Origin: Lutjanus erythropterus
Taxonomy: Eukaryota > Chordata > Actinopteri > Lutjaniformes > Lutjanidae
Length of the DNA stretch: 64,000 nt
Direction: 5' to 3'
Assembly: GCA_020091685.1 (NCBI GenBank)
Contig: CM034599.1
Span: forward strand, 1,369,641 to 1,433,640
Shown: piece after piece, positions 39,401 through 51,800 of the stretch
Position numbering within the stretch: the stretch's first letter is position 1
How the letters are laid out: each line of letters opens with the position of its first letter
Made by a program: the position numbers and the translations under genes
The notes under the pieces: model-generated
The model's database searches: none
Seen by the model: the letters and a program-made list of their open reading frames with translations, nothing else
What the model was told of the DNA's origin: nothing

Positions 39401-41379
39401 CATTCAAGATTGGATGACAGTTAATAAACATGTTCATAAGAGACACCTGCTCTCGTCCTGAATGTCACTGATGACTCATCAGACCTCTGAGAGGATTAAT
39501 TTGTCTCCTGCAGTGTTAATTTACCTGAACAGCACTGACCGTACCTGTGAGCTCAGTATCACTGTGAACAAGACTCACCTGACAAATATTAATGATAATA
39601 TATAATAAATGCATTTAAATGAGTGGTACTGTGGCGAGATTTGGTTTTTTGAATACTGAGTGAACTGTTCACAACTATTTTATTTCTCCTAAATAGATTT
39701 CTAGTTTAAAGACTGGGTGTGTTCCCCGTCTCCCAGGTCACAGTTTTCTGATGAATACTGATCAGGTTTTTGCTATTAGAACCACCAGAGTACATGGAAC
39801 GTTCTGCCTATTGACGCTGAACTCAGACACACTATGACTGGCTAATTGCAGGTTGCAATTGCATAAGGCATCATTTCCTTAATTTCCACACAACTTGTTT
39901 TACACAAACAAATTCAAAAAATAATAAATAATCAAAGTCTCATTCAACAAATAGCTAATAGCTAATTTCACTAAAATTGCAGGGTAGTTTGGTTGTTTTT
40001 CTAATAATTGTTTTTATCAGGTAGGAAGTGTCATTATACCTCTGTTTGCACCTTTTATCTAATTTTGCAAAATCTGCATCATATATCACTGTTTCTTCTG
40101 GCACAGGCTGATTTCTTTGATTCAGACAGGAAAATAGCTATTGTTGCATTAATTTTACTTATTAAAAAGGAGAGATTAATGTATTATTTCACACTCTATT
40201 CAAGGAGCTTGATCAGCTTTGATTAAAAGAAAACAGATGACATCAGTATGAAATTGTAGCTTCATGTAGAATTGTATTTTCGATAACAGATCTGATTCTC
40301 ACCAGAACTTTACATTAAAGCAGAGCTGTAACAAACTTCTTTCTTCCACTAAATCTCTTCTTCAGACTTTTCTCTTTGTGAGTGCTTTTTGAATTTTTGA
40401 AATTGCCACTATCTGATATTACTTATTTTATTATTATCTTATTGTCTTTGCTTCTTTTTTCCTCATGTACTTTAGTTTTATTCTATTTTTTTCTGCCTTG
40501 TTTGGTTTTATTTCCTACTATAAAGCACTCTGTAACATTGGTAAGAAAAGTGCTATATAGATAAAGTTATTATTATTATTATTATCATTATTATTATTAG
40601 TAGTAGTAGTAGTAGTAGTATTTGTTTCAGGTTTGGTAAGTGTGTGTCACATTAACATTTTGAATTAAATCAGTGGAAAGTCATGTGTTGCAGTGTAAAG
40701 TGTCTCTTCTCTCCAGCAGAGGTTGATATTGCAGTGATGTGTGACACTACAGATATTATACTGTACATATATACTGTATACAGTCCATACAGAGCCACTG
40801 TCACACTGTGAGTTTGGACAAACTTGGATAAACACTTGAACCTCCTCCACACTGACATTACAGCTGTGAAGTTTTGTGATGGAGTTTGCAGTTAAAGATA
40901 AACAAAGGTCAAATTAGAGTCTTTGTGTTCCATGTTTGTTCTGCTGCACCAATTCCAACACTGTGTAAAACACATATAAAACAACATGTGATCATATGTT
41001 AATCCGTTTTATACTGAATTGAAAACAGTACAAAGACAATATATTTGTTGTTAATGTTTTAAAGCTAGTCTAAAATAATATAGTTATCATTGTTATCAGC
41101 AGGGGTGGAACTACTCAAGTTACTGAAATGTGGTCATTCTTGTACTTGTACTTTTAATTTTTTCAAGTCTGTAATTTTACTTATATGCATTAATTACTTT
41201 CGGAGTGGGCCTATGATTCAAATCCAGATCTTTTAATCGCAAATGGACCAGTGAAAACCATGAATGCAGACAAAAAACAAACTGCCGCAACTTCTATGTT
41301 TCAGATGATAAACAAATACATATTGTTTTGAGATTAATAATTCCCTAAAATCCTGTTTGTCTTGTTTTATTTTGAAAAG

Positions 41380-41770
41380 CCTGACCGGACGTTGTTTCAG
41401 CGGTTAGCCTCCTGTGCTCAGAAATCGGTGTTTTTAAAGGGAAACTGAAGGTTGTTGAGGTCTGTGGAGGCTCAGCAGGTTGAAGGTAGGTGTAGACCGG
41501 TTCATCTGTCTTCTCTGTCCCTGTCTCGTCCCTGTCCCTGTCCTTTGTCTGTCTCTTAGTGAGCAGTTTATCGCAGGTTAGCGGAAATCCAGATGCGGCC
41601 AAGTGTCAAGTCCAGACAAACTGGTGAAGTGCTAACAGCTAACAGCTAGCAGGGCTGAAGCTAATAGGCTAACGGTACCGTTAGCCGGTTAACGGGAGGC
41701 GGAGAGCAGGCTGTCGGGACTCAGGGATGCCGCTCCGGATGTTTGGCTGCTGTATCTGACTCCGGAGGAG
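41380..41770 (+). promoter_or_regulatory. tmem150a: Probable tmem150a promoter and first non-coding exon region
   Basis: The only CpG-rich stretch between kcnv2 and the tmem150a coding exons (ccggttaacgggaggcgg, gatgccgctccggatg). It contains a GCTAAC/GCTAGC cluster (about 41630-41700), a perfect 20-bp palindrome at 41667-41686 and a possible splice donor GAAG/GTAGGT near 41487. It would splice to the acceptor at 46427-46428. Position-based inference. Confidence 0.4.
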
Positions 41771-41896
41771 TGGATAAATATAATTTAGTGTTTTTTATAA
41801 TTCACTGTCACAGTTGTACCGAGTCTATAAGTACAGTGGCGAATACCTCATCTGAAAGGCTGTGGGGGGTGCGGGTGTTATGGCCCCCCGTCCACA

Positions 41897-41897
<1 letters not shown>

Positions 41898-41984
<87 letters not shown>
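41898..41984 (+). repeat. (AC)n(AG)n compound microsatellite
   Basis: About 31 AC units run directly into 12 AG units. Confidence 0.97.
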
Positions 41985-42490
41985 CAGTGTTACCTTTGAA
42001 TAAGTCTGTATCCTCCAGTTAGCTTAGCTGCTTCTGAGAGACCAGTGAAGAATATTAATATAAATATGATAACAGTTTTACTGTGTATCTTACTGCATTA
42101 CATCTACACTACACTGAACTTTCACCAGGTCTTCATAAAATGATCTACTGTCTTTATGGATTATTATCACAAGTTTACATTTACTGTGTCTGTGCATGGT
42201 TTTCACTGTGAGCTTGAGATTTAGCTACTTTTAATGACAATAATAATTAACATAGTTTTCTGTGTCATGTCACATGTAACCCATTGCAGCAGTGTTACCG
42301 ATATTATAAATTATAACAGCTAATACAGATGCATGATATAGATTTAGCCATTTAGATCATTTAGATCACCATTAATCACCCACCTCTCAAGAACGAGACA
42401 ACTGATAGTTTTACATTTTTGAATTTGAAAAAGAAATTTACATAAGCTCTAGTGTATGCACACCTGACAGTATGAAAGATTTAGTGAGAA

Positions 42491-42625
42491 TAGAGCTGCA
42501 ACACTTAATTGATTATTAATTGATAACTAAATTAATTGCTGATTATTTTTATAATTGATTAATTGGTTTGAGGATTTTTTAAGAATTAAAGTAAAAATTC
42601 TCTGATCTCAGCTTCTTGTAACAAT
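42491..42625 (-). repeat. MITE family A fragment, inverted
   Basis: Starts TAGAGCTGCAAC and, read inversely, covers the right end of the family through tctgatctcagcttctt. The other end is missing. Confidence 0.7.
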
Positions 42626-42779
42626 TTATCAACACACATAATAATAATTTATTGACCCCAAGAATTATTGCAGATCCTGAATAACTAATAATGAGAAAAA
42701 TAAACTTTTGATACCGGAAATCAAAACTATTAGATTTTTTGTGCACATTTTTGACTGTATACTCAAGAACCTCCTGTGA

Positions 42780-43125
42780 TTCACAATTTTTTAAAAGCCT
42801 GTATAAAACCTATAGTGTTTCCTCTTACCCAGCAGTACGGGGTGCAAGTCATAAACAACCGCTAGACTAAAACAAGTCTTAACTACTAGCAGTTTTGTGG
42901 AGTAACTAATATTCACAAGCCCAATCTACAGATGGAGTGGAGTCTGCCGTGTTTCTACAGTAGCCCAGAACAGACAAAACAAACTCTGGCTTTAGATTTG
43001 GCCTTTTGCCTTTATTTCACGGCCTGCATGCTTGGAAGGGGGAGATTGAGGTGAACAGTTGGTTTCAGTCTATAAGCTCATTGCTAAATGCCACTAAATC
43101 ATACACACTGGTCCTTTAAAAGTTA
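42780..43125 (+). repeat. Dispersed fish repeat (tttctacagtagcccagaa)
   Basis: Contains gtgtttctacagtagccc and agaacagacaaaacaaac, and ends cacactggtcctttaa. I recognise it as a common interspersed sequence of percomorph genomes. No coding potential. Confidence 0.5.
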
Positions 43126-45040
43126 AAACTTATCTATTAATTAGGGATGGCTTTTTTTCTCGGTGAGCAGTTGTATAAGGTGTTCAAATCCAAGTTGATC
43201 ACTCCCACCGTCAGAAAATCTGTGCGTCGGTCACCACTTTGCCCAGGCGTTGTCACAGCAGGAAATGCATGTAGTGACTTCCAGAGCCCATTTTTTATTA
43301 ATGCAAAATCTTAAAGTGACTTTGTGTAGAATTTTTGAAAATGTCTGTTTCTCTTTTCAACCCCCACTGGTATTTTCAAAACAGCAACTCGTCCTGCAGG
43401 TTGCATGTTTTCATAGGTTCCTTTATGTTTTTTTTCCTGGCTTTGCAAGCTTCACTATCTAGTGTGAACACTAAAACGATCTCAACTCTCGACGAGTATT
43501 CTGGACTTTGCTCAGAGCTCCATATTTGACAGCTCTTCAGAAATCTTTACAAACACTCTACTGCTGACTGTATACATTCAGAAGAGGGAACAAACTATAA
43601 GGAACAAACCGTAAGAGGAAACAGCTACACTTGAACGTTGAGAGGAGGAGAACTACATAGATCTATGAAGCAAAAGCTGTGTGTGGACCTTTATAGAACT
43701 CTAGTGTCAGTGTTTGCTCATGGAATTGACCTGAGAAAAGGAGAACATGATTTAAACAAAGGAAACACGACTCAAAGGATAAAATGTACCAATAATGTAA
43801 CATCACTGACTTGAGTTGCAGATGATGTGGCTGGTATAAATCTGCCAAAAAGTGTTACATTTCTCAGTTTAATCAGTAGATTAAATACATTACATTTCCA
43901 CTTCCCAGTACACCCTTATCTCAATGGTGCATCAAATAAAACAGCAAAAGAAAAATTAAGTAACAGCTACAGATTTTGAATTAATGTCAAAGTCAGAGAG
44001 GATACTCTTACCTGAAAGTTTTAATTTGGAATATTTCTTACTGATTTGGAAAAAAAAATATCGAAGATTATTTTGACTGATACTGCAATTATGATATGAT
44101 TTATGTTATATTTGTGATAAATGATTTTACATCATTATTCTTTTTTTGATTCAAAAACATGCTAAAATCACTATTATTTATTTATTTATTAGCAGGAATC
44201 TGTACCAAATGAAGATGTTTTGTTAAGTGTGTAGAATCTGATTTGACAGCACATCTCTGCCTCAGGACATTTATTAAGTTTTTTGACTCACATCTTGCCT
44301 TTAACAAATATTGCACCTCCTGCGATTTGAAAATTGCAGAAAGCCATGTTCTGATTTTGCTAAAATTCGATTAATAATTGTAAAGACTGTCAAACTCATT
44401 TACAAATTTTAGAGAAAAGTGTTCAGTCAGCAGTACACACTCCAAACAAAGCTGATTCACAACAGCTGTTGAGCTGCTGTCAGATGTGATGTTGAGAGCA
44501 AATGTCCAGATACTCTCTGTGACTCGAGCTCTGTTTGTTTAATGATGTCCATGCAGATGGAGGAGCTTGTGTGGCAGATGGGGGTGGTCACTGGGGTGGG
44601 TCACTCATTGTCTTTTGGAGTATGGCGCGCGCGGGGGGGGATCAATAATGGGCATCTGTCTGCAAACGCTTAACCACACCAGACTCTTCCTTGAAAGACT
44701 GTCTGTGCTCCTGGTGACGTCTGACAAAACAAGCTAACAAGCTAGAATCTAACGGTGCAAAAACCAGTCTGTGTTAAAATGTCAAACTGAAAATTGATGT
44801 GACACTGGAGCCTCACTGTAAACTCACTGTAACTGTAGACTTGGATGGTATCTATTTTTTTTTTTATACCTCCATATCTTCACTGTAGTGGTATTCTGGG
44901 AACTCGACTGTACTCCTCTGCAGACAGTACTCCCCTTGCATGTGAAACTGTTGCAATAAGTGATGAAAGCTAAAGAGAGAGAAGAAGTGCAAAGGTCAAC
45001 GTTACAGAATGCTTAATCTCATAAGACAGATATTATAAAC

Positions 45041-45253
45041 AGGGCTGCACAATTAATCACATTATTATTGAAAGTGCAATATGGTCAGGTGCACTATCCA
45101 ATCCACAGAACCAGAATACATTATGAAGTATTGTAGTGCTGCAGAGATGCAAAAATAATCATTCCCATTAATCGTATTGCATATCACAACCACAATTTCA
45201 GTCAAAATAATCACAATATGATTTTTTTTTTTTTACCACATCATGCCGCCCTA
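45041..45253 (+). repeat. MITE family D (AGGGCTGCACAATTAATC ends)
   Basis: Starts AGGGCTGCACAATTAATC and ends CATGCCGCCCTAA, an inverted relation. A diverged relative in the other orientation may lie at about 44040-44400. Confidence 0.65.
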
Positions 45254-45989
45254 ATTCTAAAAGTTGTATAAAAACAATTCAATCATGTTAACACTGCCTT
45301 ATGAGTGAGTTTGACCTTTCTGTGGGAACAGGAGCTCCTTTTCATTTGGATCAGTCTGTGTTAGTTCACAGTATATTCCCTCTGAGTCGAGGACACACAT
45401 GTGACTGTACGCTGTGTAAACTGATCCAGCCTGTGTTGTTCCAGCTGACCTTGGCTGAGTCCTCAGTCTCAGGGTACACTGACTTCACCCCGACAAAAGC
45501 TTCATGCGGCTCGATGTTTCTCTTCAGGAGGAGCTTTTACTTCTTGTGTAATCAGAGTTGGTGTGATTTAGATAAAAGTGACCATGAAATGTGGACATCA
45601 CCAAATTGTAGGAAGGGTAGCAGAAACAAGTCTGTTGAATAATTCTGGAGCGTTTCATTCGGAGCATGTTTCAGGTTTTGTTTGCAGGCAGTCAGAATCA
45701 AAGAGCAAGAGTTTGTCTTTATAAACACTTTTACACAGTGATTGAGCAACAACATTATACAAGAAGAGAATCAGATTCTAGTTTGTTCAACAAGGCAACA
45801 CGACTCTTTCATTTACATAACATATCGTACATATTTTTATATTTTTTCATATTTTATTGTCAAATTTCTATTTATGCTTCTTGACTTGCTTGTTATCATT
45901 CTTTATATTTTTATGCTTACTGTGTTGATTGTTATGACAAAAGTACTGACATGCAGATATGTGTTGACACTGGATATTTGAAACGCTTT

Positions 45990-46336
45990 CAATATTTATT
46001 TTTCGCAGTATCGATACTGTGGTACGAACTATACTTTCTCTCTTCTCTCTTCTCTCCGACAGCGAGTCGACACACACTTCTACAGCGCCCGTATAGCCCC
46101 GCCTCCTCTCATTAATCACAGCTTTCTTCTTCTCATCACTCATCTTATTTTTCTGTTTTTCTTCCTATCCATCATCATAGATCTTTGTTATATTTATCTT
46201 TTAATAAAAAAACCTAAAATTTTACGCCCTCAGTGTTGAGTCAGTTTTCCCCATGGTAGCGAAATTTGTATTGAATATCAATATTGTTCCAAATATTGTA
46301 TGGAAATGAGACATTACAGTATCGTGACAACACCAT
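45990..46336 (-). repeat. MITE with GGTGTTGTCACGATACT end
   Basis: Ends, in inverse, GGTGTTGTCACGATACTG, with an internal gcagtatcgatactgtggtac and ttgtattgaatatcaatattg. Together these resemble hAT-type non-autonomous elements. It abuts the tmem150a 5' exon. The left boundary is approximate. Confidence 0.5.
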
Positions 46337-46428
46337 TATGCACCAAAACACCAAGTCTCTGTATGTGAAAACCTGCTTGGCGATAAACCTGATTCTAATG
46401 CTGACAACTGTTCCTCCGCTTCTTTCAG

Positions 46429-46639
46429 GTTGCTGCTGGTTGCAGGGCCCTGTGGAGCAGAAGAGCTGTGCCATTCCCCCTTTTTTCCTCTCATGTCCCC
46501 CCCTGTGTGTTTCCCTGTGTGTTAGTGACCCCACACCCCCATCCACCCCCCACCTGATCCCTCCCGTCGTGTCGCCACTCCTGCCTGAAGCTCCCCTCTC
46601 ACCCCATGCTTGGGACAAAGCCAGCTCACTGCCAGCCCA
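46429..46639 (+). other. tmem150a: tmem150a 5'UTR part of the first coding exon
   Basis: A ttctttcag acceptor ends at 46428 and the main ATG is at 46640. The leader is C/T-rich and holds two upstream ATGs: 46493 (10 codons, stops at 46523-46525) and 46606 (see the alternative frame entry). Confidence 0.55.
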
Positions 46640-48897
46640 ATGACTGCCTGGATCGTCCTGCCTGTCAGCCTGTCTGCCTTCTCCATCACAGGAATATGGA
46701 TCGTGTGAGTTACACTGACGCTGGACTGCATCACATACAGTCTGCTGTCACACTGAAGCACGATGTGTTCACATTATAAAGTGTACAGCCGGGGCAAGTA
46801 CAGATTTATAGAACTGTTTAAATGGACAACACAAGATCTTTACATAATCAAAAAAATAAAGATGAAAATTATCAACAGGAACCTTTAGTTGTGCAAATAT
46901 GCATACTGTACAACATCATATTATAGCCATTATATAAACAAGTTATGGAGCCTGGGAAGGGGGTAATATTCCGACAAAAAACTCTGAGACTAAAAGTAGT
47001 ATGTTTATGAGAAAAAAAACTCACAAATTTCCTTGGAAAAATGTGGATATTATATTACATTATACAGTCATAAAATTGCAAGAAAGAAAAATAGAAAAAT
47101 AGTGGGGGTTTTTTTGTTTAGAAACCACATCATTTCATTTTGCAAGGCACACACACAACTACCTGCAGAGGATGAGCTAATCAAATTATACTTTGCAATA
47201 AGTTAATGAAATACATAAAGGTTGGTTAATTTGATGATTTGTGTCCTGCTGAACAACAGATCAGATGAATTTCCTGTAGATGTGACCAGTGATATCCCTG
47301 AATCTGTCCATTATACTTTAGTTCCTGATGTACAAAAGTTATCGACTCATCATAATCAGATGTTACATGCAAAACAACACACTGACTGGATGAGTTGAGA
47401 GAGTTTGTGCATCAGGAACTCCTGAGGTTCAATCAAAACCTTGCAAGTGAAGTGTGATGTTTTTTTCCTATAAATTTGTGAGTTTAATCTCAGAAAGTTT
47501 TGAGTTTTTTCTTGCAAATTTATGATTTAATAATCTCAGAATATTGTTTTTTTTTCTCAGAAATGTGTCTTTCCTTGTGAATTTACCACTTTAATCTCAG
47601 AGAATATTGACTTTTTAGGATTTTTTTCCTCTTAAATTTGTTTTTCTAGTAAATTTATAGTTTTCTAATCTCAGAGAAAATCCATGTTTTTTTCTTGTAA
47701 ATTTGATTGTTTTTCTTGTAAGTTTTTTCATGCAAATTAATGACTTTATAGTCTCAGATAATTTTCACATTTTATTCTCATAAGTATGTGATTTTTTTTT
47801 CATGCAAATTTATGGTTTTATAATTTCAGAGTATATCCTAGGTTTATTAGTTACCAGTTTAACCTTAAGGAATTTCCAAGTCCTGTTCTCATAAAAAAAA
47901 AACTTTTTTTGTGTGTAAATTTGTGATTTTTTTTAATGTCTTAGAGAATCCAAGTTTTTTTGGCATGTACATTTACAACTTTAATCTCTAGAAATTCTTG
48001 GAAAGTTTTTTTTTTTTTTAGAATATTCTCTCCCTTCCCGTCTCCATATTTTTTCCTGCTATAATATAATACTGAGGCAACCATCCTGTCTGATGACTGT
48101 TAATATTTGAGTGTATTCATGTGCTCCAGTGAGTATCGTGTCCTGCTGAAGGACCCTTTCTCTCCAGCCTGTTATAATCCTCAGCAGCTCCACTTGTTGT
48201 GTCATCAAGGATTAGAATACTTTGCTTGTTATTTGACATTTCTTCCTTTAAATTCTGGTGTTTGTTGTTCCACAGGTACGCCATGGCTGTGATGAATCAC
48301 CATGTTTGTCCTGTGGAGAACTGGTAGGTAATTTTCCTCTTTTGAATAAATGGTCATAAAGCTCTTTTAACATCCCACGTTTTCACTTTTTAAAATCTGA
48401 ACTCCTTGTGCCACGGCCACAGGTCTTACAATGTAACGTGCACAGAGGAGCTGCCCCGACCAGGCTTCCCCAAGACCTGCTGCACCATCCAGGACATCCC
48501 CCTCATCAGGTCTCTGTGCCACCTCTCCTCCACATTGTTTCCGCAGAATACAAAAACTGCTTTGTGTCAGCATAAGGCCTTGAGGCATGAATCAGCACCT
48601 TGTTATGTTGTAACTCTGTGACAGTCATTAACCCACGCTTTGCATAAATTGCATTTGTCTAATCTACAAATAAGCCTCTAACCACCGGCGAGTACAAAAG
48701 CACTCTTGTAAAAAGGCATCATGAGACTCTCAGGCTTTTTCTGCAGGAAAGTTCTCATCTACATTTTAAATCCAGATTTTACATCAGAGCCAGTGTTTTA
48801 CTTTCTTCTACAGTCACATGTGTGATCACTGTCATCTGTTCCTGAGTGGTTGTATGTTAAAACACTGACAGCTGTTTTGTTTTGTGTGTTACAGTAA
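46606..48897 (+). other. 78-codon alternative frame overlapping tmem150a
   Basis: ATG at 46606 stays open in another frame through 46704, then exons 48276-48323 and 48423-48509, and stops at TAA 48895-48897 as soon as exon 4 starts: 33+16+29 codons. Both it and the main ATG have C at -3 (weak context). No similarity to a known protein is recognised. Confidence 0.35.
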
Positions 48898-51800
48898 ATG
48901 TGGCTCCTACCCTCCTGAAAGCTGTCTGTTCAGCCTGATCGGCAACGTTGGAGCCTTCATGGGTAAGGCCACTTTCTAACTTAGTTTAAAAACACACACG
49001 CACACACAATGAACTGTGCAAGAGTTACATTCTTTAAAGGAATAGTGCAACATTTGTGGAAATGTGCTTATTTGCTTGTTTGCTGAGACTTCGATGAGAG
49101 GATTGAATCCAGTCTGATGTTTGTACAGTAAATATTTAGCCTCTGATACAATTATCTTATCTTTAATCTCTATAAACAGACATCTGCATATGAATGTACA
49201 ATCTGCAGACAAGGGACAAGATTTTGGTATCAGTAATGTTCTGGTTTCCATTTGTAGTCTGGGTAGTATTGACCAATCATGTTTAAGCAGACTTTGGTTG
49301 CATGCAGTTAAAACAGTCTGTGTGGAAAGGAAAGGAGGGGAAACATTGGATAAAATGCAGTCTTGGAACCCATCAGCTATTGTTTGACAATGATTTAGCA
49401 TTTTATTAGCTTTTTTATAATTTATCTGTATTCATATTCAGATACAATCCATTCATAGACGTCGTGTCTCAACTCCGTTCTCATGTCTGTTTGATAATCA
49501 GACTGTAAACTATGACGAGTGAACGAAAGAGGAAGTCATGGACTGAATTTCTGATATCTGGATACACCTGAGGCCCCAAAAATGTGAAATTATTCTAGAA
49601 CTGCAACAATTAATCAATGATTTGGTTAATTTATTATTAATTAACTATTAAATTAATCACCAACTACTTTGATCATGGATTAATTTTTGTGAGTAATTTT
49701 TAAAATAAAAAAAATCAAAATTTTCTGATTTCAGCTTCTTAAATGTGAACATTTTCTGGTTTCTTTACTCCTCAGTGACAGTAAACTGAAAGTTAATTAA
49801 ATAATTGAATGATAATAAAATAAAAAATAATTGTTAGTTGCAGCCCTAAACTATTCCTTACTATTGAAATGAAGCAGTATGGATAAACTATTCTTTAGTT
49901 TTTGTAGTGTAAAAATGTAATGAGAACACGTGTGCTGCTGTCTGCTCTTGAACGCAGCAGTCATTGATCAGTACAGTTGAGGTTGAAGGTGTTTAATTTG
50001 TGTGGTGTATTAATCGTCCACGGTGCCCACAGACATCAGCCTCCAGCCTCACAGAGGGGCTGGAAATAGCCTGTGCTCTCTAATCAATAATGAATGCGGC
50101 TTTCCTTTCACTTCCCCCCTCTGTCCTCTCCCTGTATGTACCCTGCATGGCCTTCCTCCTTTACTCCTCCTCCTCCTCCTGTCTTGTTTTATCACCACTC
50201 AGCTCTGCCCCCGTTTTCCCTCCTCTGCCCTTAATTGCTTCTGTCCCGCTGTTTTTCCACACTCCTCATTTTTATTCCTACATGTCATTTCTGTCCCTTC
50301 TTTTCTCAGCCTCTTCCTCTCTGCTCATCTGTGTATCAGCTGTCTGGATGTGTCTGTACTGTTGGTGTCTGTACTGTTTTTGATCTGTGTTTCACTGTCT
50401 TGGTGGTTGTACTGTAACAGACTGTAACCTGCTGGTTTGTAGTTTTTCGATGCTCCGCCTGCCAAATAAAATGCTCTTTTACGTAACCAGAGATGTCAAT
50501 AGTTGACAGAACACATCCTGTCTGAGACGGCAGTAAAAACAAATCAGATGGTCTGAGATCAGCAGAATGATGTCAGTCACATGACCGTCCACCAGCTACA
50601 GAAAAAACTACAAAGAAAGAGCATCAAGTTTAATGATGCTTCATGTTTTCGCTCCACCCCTCCCTGACAAACGGCCTTTTTGGCCATTTTTATGCAGACA
50701 GACGGGGTCTTTAGAGGGAGCTGGGTCAACAGTAAATCTGTTGTGAATTTTGTGTTTTCTTCAGGCGTCTAACTCACATTTTGAAAGTTTAGAGTGTATA
50801 GGGCACTGGTTCCCCGCCTGGGGCTGTCGACCCCACTGGGGGTCACCAGAGCTTCAGACGGGTTGCGAAGCCTTCTGGAGGTCTTTTTAAGTATAGGTCA
50901 TTATTCAATAGGGGTGTCACGTTCTCAACATTAAATCAAAAACCGATCAAAATGACTTTTAAATTCAAGATTTGATTCAAAAGGCAGACTCGTCAGTTCT
51001 CACATTTTCATTTTCACGCTTGTCCAAAGAAAGACAACACCACTTCAGAGATGACAGTGTGGCCTGGCAGCCATTATATCACACTCGATACCAGAAGAAT
51101 TTGAAAATGTAAATGACATCTGCTGATCTTTACAAATCAAGACTCAAGAATCTAACAGTGGCAGAACTGTCAGTGCTAAAAAGAATATCTAAATCAAAAA
51201 AATGGAATCAGTTGTGACCTGAACAACTGGATCAAATCAGACAAACTTCTGAAAGTGCAGAGTGAAGACACAAGCTGCCTTCACTCTGCATCAGAAAACT
51301 ACACAGTTACACACAGCTTAAGAGTTAATAGAATAATGATCAAGCAACAGGGAGAAGAAAACACAGATCAGATATGTTTGTTAAAAATGTAAAAAATAAT
51401 AGACAGAATTGTATGTTGTTTGAGAAAAAGTTTGGGAGCTTCAGGTGTAAGGGCTCAGACCCCATGATGCTCTATCGTGTCTCACACGTAATGTGGTACA
51501 ATAGTTAACCATTTTTGATCACTGGAGAATTGATAAAAATGATCAACAATTAATCAATCAAAAATACCACATTAAGACATCAAGACCTTGAAGAACACCA
51601 TAGAAATAATCTTGCTGTGATTTGGGAATAAAAAAAAGATTTCTGTTAGATTTGCATTTTTCAGGTAATTGGATAGCGAGCTCTTCTGTTCTGAGGATTC
51701 CTCATCGTCCATATTTATATGAAATCCATCCATCCTCTGAAGGCTGCAGGTCTCTAGTTTGTGGTTATGAAGTTTCATGAGGCTGTGATTATCCTAGAGG

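Larger units (their letters stand above)
36061..41380. other. kcnv2-tmem150a divergent intergenic gap
   Basis: About 5.3 kb with no gene that I can support. Contents: AT-rich sequence, family C fragments (37490-37600, 41100-41210), a poly-T plus (CTAT)n block (38511-38647), a dispersed repeat (39235-39400) also seen at 57940-58135, and an ATT/TAG trinucleotide tract near 40570-40620. Confidence 0.65.

Noticed and set aside
40755-40790. ATATAC/GTATAC near-palindrome
   Set aside because: Short, imperfect and AT-rich; expected by chance in such sequence.
41345-41602. 85-codon minus-strand frame near the tmem150a promoter
   Set aside because: It begins at TTG rather than ATG, overlaps a probable promoter and matches no family.
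44620-44642. CGCGCGCGGGGGGGG stretch as a CpG-island promoter
   Set aside because: Only about 20 bp of GC-rich simple sequence with no exon-like sequence or splice donor after it; it falls in the tmem150a 5' intron.
50023-50427. 134-codon C/T-rich frame in tmem150a intron 4
   Set aside because: A pyrimidine-rich stretch lacks stops in several frames. The product is a low-complexity Leu/Ser/Cys string, and the other plus-strand frames look the same.
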